A stretch of 64,000 nucleotides of DNA from JABFSM01 sp963762545 (GCA_963762545.1 CAVXLC010000001.1:806001-870000), one strand, 5' to 3'; positions 1-9,502 are shown, numbered from the stretch's first letter. Numbers and translations are program-made. The notes: generated by a model not told the origin, from the letters alone.

Positions 1-1343
1 CCGCCCTCCTGTTCGAGAAGCCCGTGCTCGAGAATGGGAGTACCAGCCCGATCCCGGTGGCCATCAACCTGTTCGGCTCCATGCGCCGCATGTGCCTGGC
101 GTTGGGCGTGGAGGACCTCAACGAGGTGGGCGGCCGGATTTCCGAAATGCTCAACCTGAAGGTGCCCGACGGGCTGTTCGGCAAACTGGCCATGCTGCCC
201 AAACTGGCGGAGATGGCCAAGTTTCCTCCCCGCACCCGGGGCGGCCGGCCGGCCTGCCAGGAGGTTGTGCTGCGGGGAGCGGACATTGACCTCGACCGGA
301 TCCCCTTCCTGGTGACCTGGCCCGAGGACGGAGGGCGGTACATCACGCTCCCGATGGTCATCACCGAAGACCCCGCGCGGGGGGTCCGCAACGTGGGGAT
401 GTACCGGATCCAGGTGCTGGGCCGCGATACGCTGGCCATGCACTGGCAGCGCCACAAGGTGGGTGCGGCGCACTGGCGGGAGATGGCGGCCGGCGGCCAT
501 CGCATGCCGGTGGTCATCGCCATCGGCGGGGACCCCGCCAGCATCTACTCGGGCTCGGCACCGCTCCCGCCGACCATCGACGAGTTTCTGTTCGCCGGGT
601 TCCTCCGCAAGCATCCGGTCGAGCTCGCCAAAGCGGTTACTTGCGACCTCGAGGTGCCGGCCGAATCCGAAATCGTGCTGGAAGGCTACATCGATCCCGC
701 GGAGGAGCTGGTGCTGGAGGGGCCGTTCGGCGACCACACCGGGTTCTACTCCCTGGCGGACCGTTACCCCAAGGTCCACGTCACCGCCGTCACGATGAAG
801 CAGCACCCGGTGTACCCCGCGACGCTGGTCGGCCGGCCGCCGATGGAAGACTACTACCTTGGTCATGCCACCGAGCGGATCTTCCTGCCCCTGCTCAAGC
901 TCACGGTGCCCGAAATCGTGGACTATCACATGCCCGCGCCGGGCATCTTCCACAACCTGGTGTTCGTCTCCATCGACAAGCAGTACCCCGGCCAGGCCTA
1001 CAAGGTGATGAACGCGCTGTGGGGCGCGGGGCTGATGTCGCTCGCCAAGGTGCTGGTGATCGTGGACAAGGAAGTGAACGTCCAGGACCCCGACGAGGCG
1101 TGGTGGGTGGCCCTCAACAACATCGATCCCGAGCGGGACGTGCGGTTCACGATGGGCCCGGTGGACGTGCTGGACCACGCCAGCCGGGCGTTTACCTACG
1201 GGAGCAAGATGGGCCTCGATGCCACCAGGAAATGGCCCGAGGAGGGGTTCGCCCGCGAGTGGCCCAGTCCGATCACCATGGATGACGCCACGAAGGCGCG
1301 GGTGGATCAGATCTGGAACAAGCTCGGCATCAAGCTCGGATGA
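1..1343 (+). CDS. ubiD: UbiD-family decarboxylase (menaquinone type), 5' end cut by window
   Basis: Non-oxidative decarboxylase that uses prenylated FMN, the cofactor made by UbiX; in quinone synthesis it removes the carboxyl group from a prenylated aromatic acid. The reading frame is open from base 3 and already reads ALLFEKPV, a conserved UbiD stretch, so the GTG at 24 is not the true start and roughly 40-50 N-terminal residues lie outside the window. Family blocks seen include INLFGSMRRM, EGPFGDHTGFYS (with the conserved Glu) and VGRPPMEDYYLG near the middle. The stop overlaps the start of the UbiA gene (ATGA), and UbiX follows, so the three act together. The UbiD-UbiA-UbiX trio beside no other ubi gene fits the MqnL/MqnP/MqnM step of the futalosine menaquinone route; that assignment is inferred. 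Confidence 0.93.
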   Translation, partial: ALLFEKPVLENGSTSPIPVAINLFGSMRRMCLALGVEDLNEVGGRISEMLNLKVPDGLFGKLAMLPKLAEMAKFPPRTRGGRPACQEVVLRGADIDLDRIPFLVTWPEDGGRYITLPMVITEDPARGVRNVGMYRIQVLGRDTLAMHWQRHKVGAAHWREMAAGGHRMPVVIAIGGDPASIYSGSAPLPPTIDEFLFAGFLRKHPVELAKAVTCDLEVPAESEIVLEGYIDPAEELVLEGPFGDHTGFYSLADRYPKVHVTAVTMKQHPVYPATLVGRPPMEDYYLGHATERIFLPLLKLTVPEIVDYHMPAPGIFHNLVFVSIDKQYPGQAYKVMNALWGAGLMSLAKVLVIVDKEVNVQDPDEAWWVALNNIDPERDVRFTMGPVDVLDHASRAFTYGSKMGLDATRKWPEEGFAREWPSPITMDDATKARVDQIWNKLGIKLG

Positions 1344-2245
1344 CCGCACCGCTCCCCGGCCGGGAAGGCCAGACCTTCGGTGGTCCGTCCCTGATCGCCC
1401 GCTTTGCGAGCTTCGTCAAGCTCCCCCATACCCTCTTCGCCCTCCCCTTCGCGCTGCTCGGCCTGCTGGCCGCGTCCCTGCGGGCCCCGGTCACCTGGCA
1501 ACAGGTGGTCATCGTCGTGCTCGCCTTTTCGGCCGCGCGCTGGGTCGCGATGGGGTTCAACCGGATCGCGGACCGAGCCTGGGACGCCAGGAACCCGAGG
1601 ACCGCCAATCGCGAGCTGCCCCGGGGAACCCTGACCCTGGTGCAGGCCTGGATCTCGGTGACGGTCGCCGGCGGCGTATTCATCTTCTGCGCCTGGCGCC
1701 TCAACCCGCTCTGTTTCGCGCTCAGTCCCTTCGCCCTGGGCTGGGTGATGGCCTACAGCCTCTCCAAGCGGTTCACCTGGTGGCCGCACCTCTGGCTCGG
1801 CCTCTCGCTCGCCATCGCGCCGGCGGGAGGGTATCTCGCGGTCACCGGACAATGGAGCGACCCGGCGTGGCTCCTGCCCGTCATCGCGCTGGGCGTGGCC
1901 ACCTGGGTCGCGGGGTTCGACATCTTCTACGCGCTGCCGGACGAGCATTTCGACCGCGCGGAAGGGCTGAAGAGCGCCGTGGTGCGACTGGGGCGGCGGC
2001 GGAGCATCCTCGCGGCCAAGCTGCTCCATGGCGTGACCATTCCCGCCCTGGTGCTGTTCGGTGTCGGGGCCGGGTTCGGGTGGTGGTACTACGCGGGCCT
2101 GGTGGCGGCGGCTGGCATTCTCTTCTACGAGCACCGGCTGGTGCGCCCGGACGATCTCTCCCGTCTCGACGCGGCCTTCTTCACGATGAACGGGGTGATG
2201 AGCGTGACGGTCTTCACCTTTGCGCTGGTGGACCGGATCCTCTAG
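1340..2245 (+). CDS. ubiA: UbiA-family prenyltransferase (MqnP-like)
   Basis: Integral membrane prenyltransferase of 301 residues that attaches a polyprenyl chain to an aromatic acid during quinone synthesis. The first Asp-rich motif appears as NRIADRAWDARNPRTANREL and the second as FDIFYALPDEHFDRAEGLKS, both in the expected spacing for binding Mg-diphosphate. The rest is a series of hydrophobic helices. The ATG overlaps the ubiD stop by four bases, so translation is coupled. The shortened second motif and the UbiD/UbiX partners resemble the MqnP type of menaquinone makers more than ubiquinone UbiA; this is an inference from family knowledge. Confidence 0.93.
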   Translation: MTAPLPGREGQTFGGPSLIARFASFVKLPHTLFALPFALLGLLAASLRAPVTWQQVVIVVLAFSAARWVAMGFNRIADRAWDARNPRTANRELPRGTLTLVQAWISVTVAGGVFIFCAWRLNPLCFALSPFALGWVMAYSLSKRFTWWPHLWLGLSLAIAPAGGYLAVTGQWSDPAWLLPVIALGVATWVAGFDIFYALPDEHFDRAEGLKSAVVRLGRRRSILAAKLLHGVTIPALVLFGVGAGFGWWYYAGLVAAAGILFYEHRLVRPDDLSRLDAAFFTMNGVMSVTVFTFALVDRIL

Positions 2246-2327
2246 CCGGACCGGCCGCGTCGGCGAGGCTGGGTCGGTTCCCGAGCGATGCGGGTTCGAC
2301 GATGATGCGGGAGGCATGCCCGGCGGA

Positions 2328-2333
2328 TACATT
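2328..2333 (+). promoter_or_regulatory. Candidate -10 box TACATT
   Basis: TACATT followed by seven bases and then the ATG at 2341. It matches the TAnATT boxes found in front of several other genes in the window and would give a nearly leaderless transcript for the small ORF and ubiX. No convincing -35 element is visible. Confidence 0.35.
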
Positions 2334-2340
2334 CCCGGGC

Positions 2341-2484
2341 ATGTCATTCGGCTCCAGGAAGTCCCGGCCCGAAACCCGCGGCAAACCGCGCGTCAAGCAG
2401 GACTTGCCCAAACCTCGGGTGCCACCCCCCGTTCCTCCCAGACACCCGGTCCGGCTCCCCACGCCCAACCGGCGGGGCCGATGA
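2341..2484 (+). CDS. Possible small basic, proline-rich protein (47 aa)
   Basis: An ATG-started 47-codon ORF fills most of the spacer between ubiA and ubiX. The product is rich in Arg, Lys and Pro (for example PRVPPPVPPRHPVR) and has no recognisable domain or signal peptide. Two points support it: a TACATT box lies seven bases upstream of the ATG, and its TGA overlaps the ubiX ATG (ATGA), as in coupled genes elsewhere in the window. Against it, proline and arginine codons arise easily in GC-rich non-coding DNA. It may act as a leader for ubiX or be spurious. Confidence 0.35.
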   Translation: MSFGSRKSRPETRGKPRVKQDLPKPRVPPPVPPRHPVRLPTPNRRGR

Positions 2485-3065
2485 CCGGAGCGCCGATCGT
2501 CCTGGCCATCACCGGGGCATCGGGCGCACCGTACGCCGTGCGGCTGCTCGAGGTGCTGGCCGCCCATCGGGTGCCGACCTGGCTCATCGTCTCGGGCCAC
2601 GGCTGGAGGCTGCTCGAGCAGGAGGCCGGTATCGCCGACGCCCCCGCGCTCCAGCGCGCCACCGGCGGAGAGTGGTCCGGCGTCACCCGATTCTCCGATG
2701 ACGATCGCGGCGCCAGGCCGGCCTCCGGATCCCAGCCGACCGCCGGCATGGTGATCTGCCCCTGTTCGATGGGGACGGTCTCCGCGATTGCGCAGGGGTC
2801 CAGCCGGTCGCTCATCGAGCGCGCCGCCGATGTGACGCTGAAGGAGCGCCGCAAGCTGATCCTGGTGCCCCGGGAAACGCCGCTCTCGCTGATCCACCTC
2901 CGCAATCTGGTGCAGGTGACCGAGGCGGGCGCCGTGGTGATCCCGGCCGCACCGGGTTTCTACCACCGTCCCGCTGCGGTCTCCGATCTGGTAGACTTCA
3001 TCGTGCAGCGGGTCCTCGATCAGCTCGGATTGGACATTGCCATCGGAAAGCGGTGGGAAGGATGA
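2481..3065 (+). CDS. ubiX: UbiX flavin prenyltransferase
   Basis: Makes prenylated FMN, the cofactor of UbiD decarboxylases, by joining dimethylallyl phosphate to reduced FMN. The 194-residue product starts MTGAPIVLAITGASGAPYAV, the FMN-binding N-terminus typical of the family. It carries CPCSMGTVSAIAQG and the block VPRETPLSLIHLRN near the C-terminus. The ATG at 2481 was chosen because the family begins directly with this beta strand; the frame is open further upstream but that extension has no similarity to UbiX. It follows ubiD and ubiA on the same strand and so completes the set. Confidence 0.93.
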   Translation: MTGAPIVLAITGASGAPYAVRLLEVLAAHRVPTWLIVSGHGWRLLEQEAGIADAPALQRATGGEWSGVTRFSDDDRGARPASGSQPTAGMVICPCSMGTVSAIAQGSSRSLIERAADVTLKERRKLILVPRETPLSLIHLRNLVQVTEAGAVVIPAAPGFYHRPAAVSDLVDFIVQRVLDQLGLDIAIGKRWEG

Positions 3066-3086
3066 CCCCGGCCTCCGGTCACTGAC

Positions 3087-4214
3087 ATGTATTCCACCTG
3101 TCTCTTCTGCAACTCGGACCTCGGCGAGAACCGCGCGCTGCCCACCTTCCCGGTCGGCACCCGGCTCGCCTTCGACCCCGAGCGTGGCCGCCTCTGGGTG
3201 ATCTGCGTGGTGTGCGATCGATGGAACCTCTCGCCGCTGGACGAGCGCTGGGAAGCCATCGAGGAATGCGAGCGGCGGTTCCGCTCGACCCGGATCCGCT
3301 TCTCCACCGACAACATCGGCCTGGCCTACCTCTCGGAGGGGCTGGCGCTCATCCGCATCGGGCCGGCCCTCAAACCGGAAATTGCCGCGTGGCGGTACGG
3401 GCGGCTGCTGGGCCGCTGGCTGCCGGGCGCCCGGCGGGATCCCTTCCTCCGGATCGCCCGGCGGTGGGCCGGCCGGGGCGAAGCGGCCATGGATTACACC
3501 TTCCGGCGGGTGTTCGGAGTCCAGGTCGGCTACGATCTCTCCACCTGGATCCGGGTGCATGGACAGGCCGATCGGGTGCTGGTGGCCACGCGGGGGGATG
3601 ACGGGCGCCTGGCCGTGATCCGCGCCCGGGACCTCGATCGCACCGAGCTGGTCCGGCCCGATCCCCGGGAGCCGTGGCGGCTCCAGGTGAGCCAACCCGG
3701 TGGCACCACCACGATCTCCGGCGACGCGGGCCTTCACGTGGCCGGCAAGCTCCTCGCGGTACTGAATGGCGGCGGCGCCACCGAGGCGGAAGTGCGGTAT
3801 GCCGTGGCCAAGCTCGAAGATGCCGGCAATCCGGAGAGCTACTTTGCGCGGGTGGCCGCCATCGCCATGCGCTGTTCCTGGGGCCGCTTTCCCGATGCGC
3901 TTCCCGGGTCCGGGCCGATCGAGGAGGCGCCCGCCTCCGAAGCCGAGCGGCTCGCCCTGCAGATCACCAAGCGGAGCTTCTGGGGGCGGGGCGGCATCGG
4001 GAGCGAGCCGCGGACCCCGCTGCCCCGGCTGCCGCTGGTGGACCGCCTTGCGCTCGAAATGGCGGCCAACGAAGACGTCGAGCGCCGCGCGCTGGAAGGA
4101 GAGCTCGCGCTGCTGGAGTCCGCCTGGAAGGGCGCCGAGGCCATCGCCGCCATCGCGGACCGGCTGTTTCTCGATCGCAGCCGCGCCGAGCCGCTTCCCG
4201 TGGCGGCCCGATAG
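3087..4214 (+). CDS. Zinc-ribbon protein of unknown function
   Basis: Product of 375 residues that I do not recognise. It opens with two CxxC pairs, CLFC at residues 5-8 and CVVC at about 40-43, which probably bind one zinc as a ribbon. The middle and C-terminal parts are mixed alpha/beta without a signal peptide or membrane segment, so it is probably cytoplasmic. It starts about 20 bases after ubiX on the same strand and may share its transcript, but nothing in the sequence ties it to quinone synthesis. Codon use matches the neighbours, so it is a resident gene. The start is the first ATG after the ubiX stop and places the first CxxC at the N-terminus. Confidence 0.8.
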   Translation: MYSTCLFCNSDLGENRALPTFPVGTRLAFDPERGRLWVICVVCDRWNLSPLDERWEAIEECERRFRSTRIRFSTDNIGLAYLSEGLALIRIGPALKPEIAAWRYGRLLGRWLPGARRDPFLRIARRWAGRGEAAMDYTFRRVFGVQVGYDLSTWIRVHGQADRVLVATRGDDGRLAVIRARDLDRTELVRPDPREPWRLQVSQPGGTTTISGDAGLHVAGKLLAVLNGGGATEAEVRYAVAKLEDAGNPESYFARVAAIAMRCSWGRFPDALPGSGPIEEAPASEAERLALQITKRSFWGRGGIGSEPRTPLPRLPLVDRLALEMAANEDVERRALEGELALLESAWKGAEAIAAIADRLFLDRSRAEPLPVAAR

Positions 4215-4231
4215 TTCCCGCCGGCATCTCC

Positions 4232-4723
4232 TTGCGCCTGGGCATCATCTCGGACACCCATGGCCTCCTTCGTCCGGAGGTTCCTGAGATTTTTTCCGGG
4301 GTGGACCGGATTCTCCATGCCGGAGACATCGGCCCCCCGGAGCTGCTCGCCGAGCTCGAGGCGATCGCGCCGGTACACGCCGTGTGGGGCAACACCGACG
4401 GGTTCGAGATCCGCCGCCAGGTGCCCGAGGTGATCCAGATCCGGATCGAGGGATTCGATTTCCTGGTGGTGCACGGGCACCAGCTCGGTTCACCCACCCC
4501 GGATGCGCTGCACGCCCGATGGCCGGACGCCGAAGTCATCATCTTCGGCCATACCCACCGGCCGATGCTGGTCACGGTGGATCAGGTGGTGACGGTGATG
4601 AATCCGGGCGGGGCGGGCGCCCGACGGTTCGACCTGCCCGCATCGGTGGGGATCATGGAGCTGGAGCCGGGCATTCCGCCCCGCGCGCGGCTGGTTCCGT
4701 TGACCGGCGCGGGCGAGGAGTAA
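4232..4723 (+). CDS. YfcE/MJ0936-type metallophosphodiesterase
   Basis: Small two-metal phosphodiesterase of about 163 residues. All family motifs are present: ISDTHG near the N-terminus, HAGDIG, WGNTD, VVHGHQ and FGHTHRP. No ATG or GTG lies between the upstream stop and the first beta strand; the best start is the TTG at 4232, giving MRLGIISDTHG. The open frame extends far upstream but that part is the shadow of the preceding gene. The start sits about 18 bases after the zinc-ribbon gene. The natural substrate cannot be told from sequence; characterised members hydrolyse model phosphodiesters or cyclic nucleotides. Confidence 0.88.
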   Translation: MRLGIISDTHGLLRPEVPEIFSGVDRILHAGDIGPPELLAELEAIAPVHAVWGNTDGFEIRRQVPEVIQIRIEGFDFLVVHGHQLGSPTPDALHARWPDAEVIIFGHTHRPMLVTVDQVVTVMNPGGAGARRFDLPASVGIMELEPGIPPRARLVPLTGAGEE

Positions 4724-4733
4724 CGGGCGGGAC

Positions 4734-7339
4734 CTACTTCCCGGCCACCAGCTTCTCGAAGCGGGGACTGCCCTTGAGCGGCGCGAAGCTGGGATCGATG
4801 CGCATGTAGGCCGGGGTCAGGTCGGAGCCGGGAGACTTGAGCAGCGGCTCGAGCAGGTCCAGTGCCTTGTCGGGCTCCCCCGCCTGAATCAGGATCCGCG
4901 CGACCTGGAATCGGACGTACGGGCCGGTACTCGCGTCCAGCTCGGTTTCCCGCAGGCGCAGGGACAGCTCCGCCTCCTGCACCGCTTCCTGCTTCCATCC
5001 GCCCAGCGCCAGCGCCCGGCCCAGCAGCTCGTGGAGCTGGGCCGCCTCGGGGAACTGCTTCGATTGCGCGGCGAAGGCCATGCGTGCGGTGTCGGCATAG
5101 GCGTGGGCGCGGGCCGCGTCGCCGAGGAGCTTCCAGGTGCCGCCCACCTTGAGCCCGTAGTGACCCCGATCGCCGTCGAAGTCCTTGGGGAGGAGCTTGG
5201 TCACCAGCGGCTTGACCGCGTCGGGGAGCACCCACATCTGCTCCTGGTAGAGCGCAAAGTGAGCCGCCAACGCCGCCGTGTCCACCAGCTTGAGCGCCCG
5301 CCCGATGACCGCGCGGGCGCTGTCGAGCTGCCCGAGGGACAGCCAGGTCCCGGACGCGCCCTGCACGATGGCCAGGTTGTCGGGGGCCAGGGCGAGCGCC
5401 TTGTCCCACGCCGCCAGCGCCTCGTCGTACCGGCGGGTGTCGTGCAGGCGGCCGGCCAGCGCCCGCGCCGTCCGCACCGAACGGGGATCCAGCTTGGCCG
5501 CCTGCTTCAGGTGCGCGATCGCGTCGTCCCAATGCCCCAGCGAGCGCTCGGCTCCGGCGGCGGCGGTGAGCAGCTGGGCGTTGTTGGGGTCGGCCTTGAG
5601 CCCGCGGACAAACTGCTCCAGCGCGCCGGTGTAGTCCTGCTTCTGGTTCAACCGGTACGTGCCCATGGCCAGCAGGGACATCGGCTGGTCCGGGGCCATG
5701 CGCATGACCCGCTCCGCGGCGACCCGCGCCGCCTCGACGCCCTCCACGGTGGGTCCGCTGGAGTACAGGGACGACTGGGTCATCGCCACGCGGGCCCAGG
5801 CCTCGACGTAGTCGCTGTCCAGCTCCACCGCCCGCTGGTAGTGCGCCAGCCCTTCCCGCAGGTGGGGTGCGTCGGTCACGGCAAGCGCCTGAGTGGCCTG
5901 CTCGCCCTTCAGGAAGGCGTCGTACGCCTCGAGATTCTGGGTGGGTCGCGCATCCAGGTGCTTCTGGGCGGTTTCTCCCAGCGCCACGTCCAGCGCGGAC
6001 GCCACTTTCCCCGCGATGTCCGACTGGACCTTGAAGACGTCGGACAGCTCGGCGTCGAAGCCCTCCCCCAGCGGCTGGCCCCGCTGTTGACCTGGATGAG
6101 CTCGGGATTGACCCGCACCCGGCTCGAGGACGCCGTCTTGGACCAGCGGACCGTGCCGGTGAGCAGGTAGTCCACGTCGAGCTCTTTGCCGATCTGAGCC
6201 GGTGACTTGGTGGACTTCTTGTACTGGCTGGTGCTGGCCCGCGCGGTCACCTGAATGCCGGGAATGCCGGCCAGCTTGCTGCGGACTTCGTCGGTGACGC
6301 CGTCCGCGAAGTATTCGTCTTCGGTGGCGCCCTCGTTTTCAAAGGGCAATACCGCCACCCGCCGGAGGCTGTCCCCGCCCGCGTGGGTCGTGCGCCAGTA
6401 GATGCCCATGGCGAACGCAGCCACGATGGCGAGCACGGCCACCGGGAGGGCCAGTCGCGACCACCGCGAGGGGGCCCGCGCCGGCGCGACCAGGACGGGA
6501 TGGGAATCGCCGCTGCCGGTGCCGAGCGCCTTGGCGAATTCCGCGGCGGTGGCAAAGCGGTCCGCTGGGGTCCGGGCCATGGCGTGGCTCACGACCCCGG
6601 CCAGGGCGGGGGACACCGCCGTGCGCACGCCGGTCAAGGCCCGGGGGGTCTCGGTCAGGACCCGGGCCACGATGGCCTGGGCGCTGGGCCCGCTGAAGGG
6701 TGGCTCTCCGGCCAGGAGCTCGTACAGCACGCACCCGAGCGCGTAGATGTCGCTGCGGGCGTCGACGGCCCTCTCCCCGGTGGCTTGTTCCGGGCTCATG
6801 TAGGCAGGCGTCCCGACCGCCATCCCGGTCTGGGTCAGGCTCCCCTCTCCGCTGGCTGCGCGCGCGATGCCGAAATCCGCGACCAGCGCCTGGCCGTCGG
6901 AGAGCAGGATGTTCTCGGGCTTGATGTCCCGGTGAATGACGCCGTGCCGGTGGGCGTAATCGAGGGCCAGCGCCACCTCGCGGGTGATCCGGACCGCCTC
7001 GTCCACCGGGAGCTGCACTTCCCGGGTCAGCCGGTCCCGGAGGCTTTCGCCCTCGACGAACGGCATGGAGTACCAGAGCAGCTCCTTCGCCTGTCCGGAG
7101 TCGTAGACGCTCAGGATGTGGGGATGCTGCAGCCGGGCGGCCAGCTTGATCTCACGCTGGAAGCGCTCGTTTCCCATCGTGGCGGCGAGCTCCGGAAGCA
7201 CCACCTTGAGCGCGACCGGGCGATCGTGCTGGAGATCGTGGGCCAGGTATACCGTGGCCATGCCGCCGCGGCCCAGCTCGCGCTGGATCTCATAGCGGCC
7301 GGCCAGGGCCGTCCGGAGGACTTCGAGGGTATCAGGCAA
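4734..7339 (-). CDS. PknB-like Ser/Thr kinase with TolB-like and TPR domains, frameshifted
   Basis: Transmembrane eukaryote-like kinase of about 868 residues if one base is restored. The N-terminal kinase domain shows GRGGMATVYLA (ATP loop), VALKVV (Lys), HRDIKPENIL (catalytic loop) and DFG. A single hydrophobic helix follows at about residue 290-310. Next is a segment beginning RRVAVLPFEN and containing DEYFADGVTDEV, similar to FlgO/TolB-like domains linked to such kinases, then many TPRs to the C-terminus. Two frames overlap between 5909 and 6005. Adding one G to the run at 6065-6069 (C on the plus strand) restores an unbroken WGEGFDAELSDVF reading. This is either a sequencing error or a recent mutation. 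The start is a TTG just before PDTLEVL. It probably senses and signals at the membrane; the target is unknown. Confidence 0.87.
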
Positions 7340-7425
7340 ATTCGTGGGGGTGAGCGATGAGCCGAAGATTACCTCATCTCGGACCGTCCGGCCAGTTGCA
7401 TCCGGGCTTCCGCCCGCAATCCCGG

Positions 7426-8475
7426 CTAGGCGGCCGCCAGTTCCATCAGCCGGCGGGAAACCTCCGCCACCTCCTCCCGCGCCTCGAGGTGCAAAAAGAG
7501 CCCGCGGGCAACCGTCAGCAGCGTGACGGCCTCCGTTCGGAGCCCCGACTGCTCGTTGAGACGGGCCAGTTCCCGGAGCGCTTCGGCCTCACCCAGGGTC
7601 CAGTGGGTCTCTTCCGCCAGCTGGACCGCGCGGCGGAACTGATGGGCGGCCTCCCGTTGTTTGCCGGTTTCCCGGTAGACCATGCCGAGCACCCGGTGGG
7701 CTCCCGAACAGTCGGTCGGGAGATCGAGCAGCTCGAAGATCTCGAGGGCCCGAAGCACGCTGGTCTTGGCCGCGGCGTACTGGCCCTGGGCGTGGGACGC
7801 ATCGGCCTGGGCCAGGTGACAGAGGCCCTCGAGGTGGAGATCGCCCAGGCTCTTGGCCAGCTCGGCGCTCCGGGCGAGATGGCGCGCCGCGAGCTCCGTC
7901 TCGCCGCGCGCCCGGGCAATCAGCGCCATGTTGTGCTGGACGATGGCGGAGTCCCGCCCGTTGCCGGTGGACTCGAGTGCGTCCAGCGCACGAGTGTAGT
8001 GGGCCAGGGCAGTGGCGTCGTCCCGCTGGATGCTCGCGATGACGCCCAGGTTCTGTTCGATCCGGCCCCGCAGGTCGTCCTGCTTGCCGGCCAGCGCCAG
8101 GGCCCGCTGCAGGTGCCGGCGGGCCGCCTGCATCTCTCCCGCCTCGAAGTCGAATCCCCCAAGGGCATTCAACGCCTCGCCGGCCTGGACCCGGTCACCC
8201 GAGTCGTCGGCAATCGAGTAGCTGCGCCGGCAGAGCTCGCCGGCCAGATCGCGGTTGTTGCGGCGGTGGTGGATAACGCCGAGTCGTCGCAGCGCCTCGA
8301 TCAGAATCGCCTTTTCGCCGGATTTCTCCGACAGCCGGACCGCCTCGTCATAGTCCGCCAGCGCGAGGTCCAGCCGTCCGGCGCGATCGTGATCCCGGGC
8401 GGAACGGAGGACCTCTCCGGCCCGCCGGGGCGGCGGCTCCATGGCCCGATTGGCGAATGAGCGGATCGACATCAC
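7426..8475 (-). CDS. TPR repeat protein
   Basis: A 349-residue protein made almost entirely of tetratricopeptide helices (for example residues 30-70, LDLALADYDEAVRLSEKSG, then successive 40-residue units to about 330). It has no signal peptide, membrane segment or enzymatic motif, so it is probably a cytoplasmic scaffold. The upstream lipoprotein ends in TAG and the start reads TAGTGATG: either the GTG at 8475 or the ATG at 8472 could be used, and both imply coupling to the lipoprotein gene. Downstream is the kinase-TPR gene, which may share a signalling role, but that is only suggested by proximity. Confidence 0.85.
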   Translation of the reverse strand: MMSIRSFANRAMEPPPRRAGEVLRSARDHDRAGRLDLALADYDEAVRLSEKSGEKAILIEALRRLGVIHHRRNNRDLAGELCRRSYSIADDSGDRVQAGEALNALGGFDFEAGEMQAARRHLQRALALAGKQDDLRGRIEQNLGVIASIQRDDATALAHYTRALDALESTGNGRDSAIVQHNMALIARARGETELAARHLARSAELAKSLGDLHLEGLCHLAQADASHAQGQYAAAKTSVLRALEIFELLDLPTDCSGAHRVLGMVYRETGKQREAAHQFRRAVQLAEETHWTLGEAEALRELARLNEQSGLRTEAVTLLTVARGLFLHLEAREEVAEVSRRLMELAAA

Positions 8476-9026
8476 TAGTACGCGATGGCGTACCGCGAGA
8501 AATGGCTGATCAACCCCACCACTGTCTGCTTGAGCTTCCGGTCCTGCGACGGAATCAGCTCCAGAAGACGCAACAGGTCATCGCTGGTATACACCACCTT
8601 CATGGGCAGGGGATTGGACCGCTTGCAGTTCGCGTAACTCAGCTGCAGGATGGCCGGCACCACGAACCGGAGGCCCTCGGGAGAAAATTGGACCGAGTTG
8701 ACCGTATCCGAGGTGATCCGGCCGGTGATCCGGGTCCGCTGAAGCAGGGCGCCGGGCGGCACGATGAGGGTGTGCGGCCCGATGCGGAGCTCGCCGCCCC
8801 AGGGCCCGATGTCCGCGCCCTCGGTCCGCGGGCTCAGCGGATTGCAGGAAGACGGGTTCGTATTCCCCCACCCGCCGTCACTTCCGCTGGCTCCGCCGCC
8901 GTCCTGCCCTTCCGAGAAGGCCGGCTGAACCACGGGTTCGAGCGGCGAATCGCCGGCCCGGCTGCAGCCGGCAGCGCCCAGCATCGCGCCCAGCAACGCC
9001 GTGAGCACCGCGCGGTTCGATGACAT
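8475..9026 (-). CDS. ZU5-like lipoprotein
   Basis: Exported lipoprotein of 183 residues. The signal peptide ends in a lipobox (LGAAGC, Cys about 21), followed by a Gly/Ser-rich linker. From about residue 75 the sequence GGELRIGPHTLIVPPGALL and a later PEGLRFVVPAILQLSY match the pattern of ZU5-like domains, which are frequent in secreted proteins of Gemmatimonadota and often occur as single-domain lipoproteins. An AGAGG sequence precedes the ATG. Two cysteines after the lipobox might form a disulphide. Its role is unknown; it is the first gene of a short minus-strand run with the TPR protein. Confidence 0.8.
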   Translation of the reverse strand: MSSNRAVLTALLGAMLGAAGCSRAGDSPLEPVVQPAFSEGQDGGGASGSDGGWGNTNPSSCNPLSPRTEGADIGPWGGELRIGPHTLIVPPGALLQRTRITGRITSDTVNSVQFSPEGLRFVVPAILQLSYANCKRSNPLPMKVVYTSDDLLRLLELIPSQDRKLKQTVVGLISHFSRYAIAY

Positions 9027-9301
9027 GGGGCCTCTTGGGTGAATCGGCGAATGAGCCTTCCGTGACCCCCGGGGAGCAACCGGTATGCCGACAGAACGGC
9101 AATCGCATTGATTCCATACAGCGATTCTTCTGAAGACAGATCAACTCACTATCAGAGTATGGCTTAGGGACTGGCGCAAGGACTGGCACGGCGGAAGATT
9201 CTGGAGGGTACAGCGCCATTCGAGTCAGGGTCTCAGGACATTCCCGGAGGATCGCCGCCTCGCTGTGGAGGCGGCCCCACGGGTGGTCCTTACATGAAGA
9301 A
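9027..9301 (-). promoter_or_regulatory. Upstream region of the ZU5-like lipoprotein gene
   Basis: A 275-base gap with noticeably lower GC in its middle (about 9100-9175). On the minus strand it holds TTGATC followed about 17 bases later by TATGGAAT, a plausible but unproven promoter for the lipoprotein gene. I see no ORF, tRNA or repeat in it. Confidence 0.3.
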
Positions 9302-9502
9302 TCACAGAGATTCGTGGCACCGGAACACGAAATCCGCGGCTGCTGGCGCGCCGCCCAGGTCGCGCACCAGCCGCTCAGTGCCGAGATAGCCCGCGAGCGT
9401 GACGGCGCTGGCCCGCTCGTTCCAGGCGTCCCGGAGCCCTAACCCGCCACCCAGCAGGAGCAGCAGCAACGCCGCCGGAAACCAGCGCGAGCGCCGCGTC
9501 AC
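9302..9502 (-). CDS. Small membrane or exported protein (66 aa), coupled to barrel gene
   Basis: GTG-started ORF whose start overlaps the stop of the barrel gene as GTGA. The product begins with basic residues, then a strong hydrophobic stretch (FPAALLLLLLGGGLGL, about residues 8-23), then some 40 residues ending in FRCHESL. This looks like a signal anchor with a short periplasmic tail. The frame stays open upstream inside the barrel gene, but that part is a shadow. No homologue comes to mind. The overlap and the clear hydrophobic segment argue for a real gene. Confidence 0.5.
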   Translation of the reverse strand: MTRRSRWFPAALLLLLLGGGLGLRDAWNERASAVTLAGYLGTERLVRDLGGAPAAADFVFRCHESL

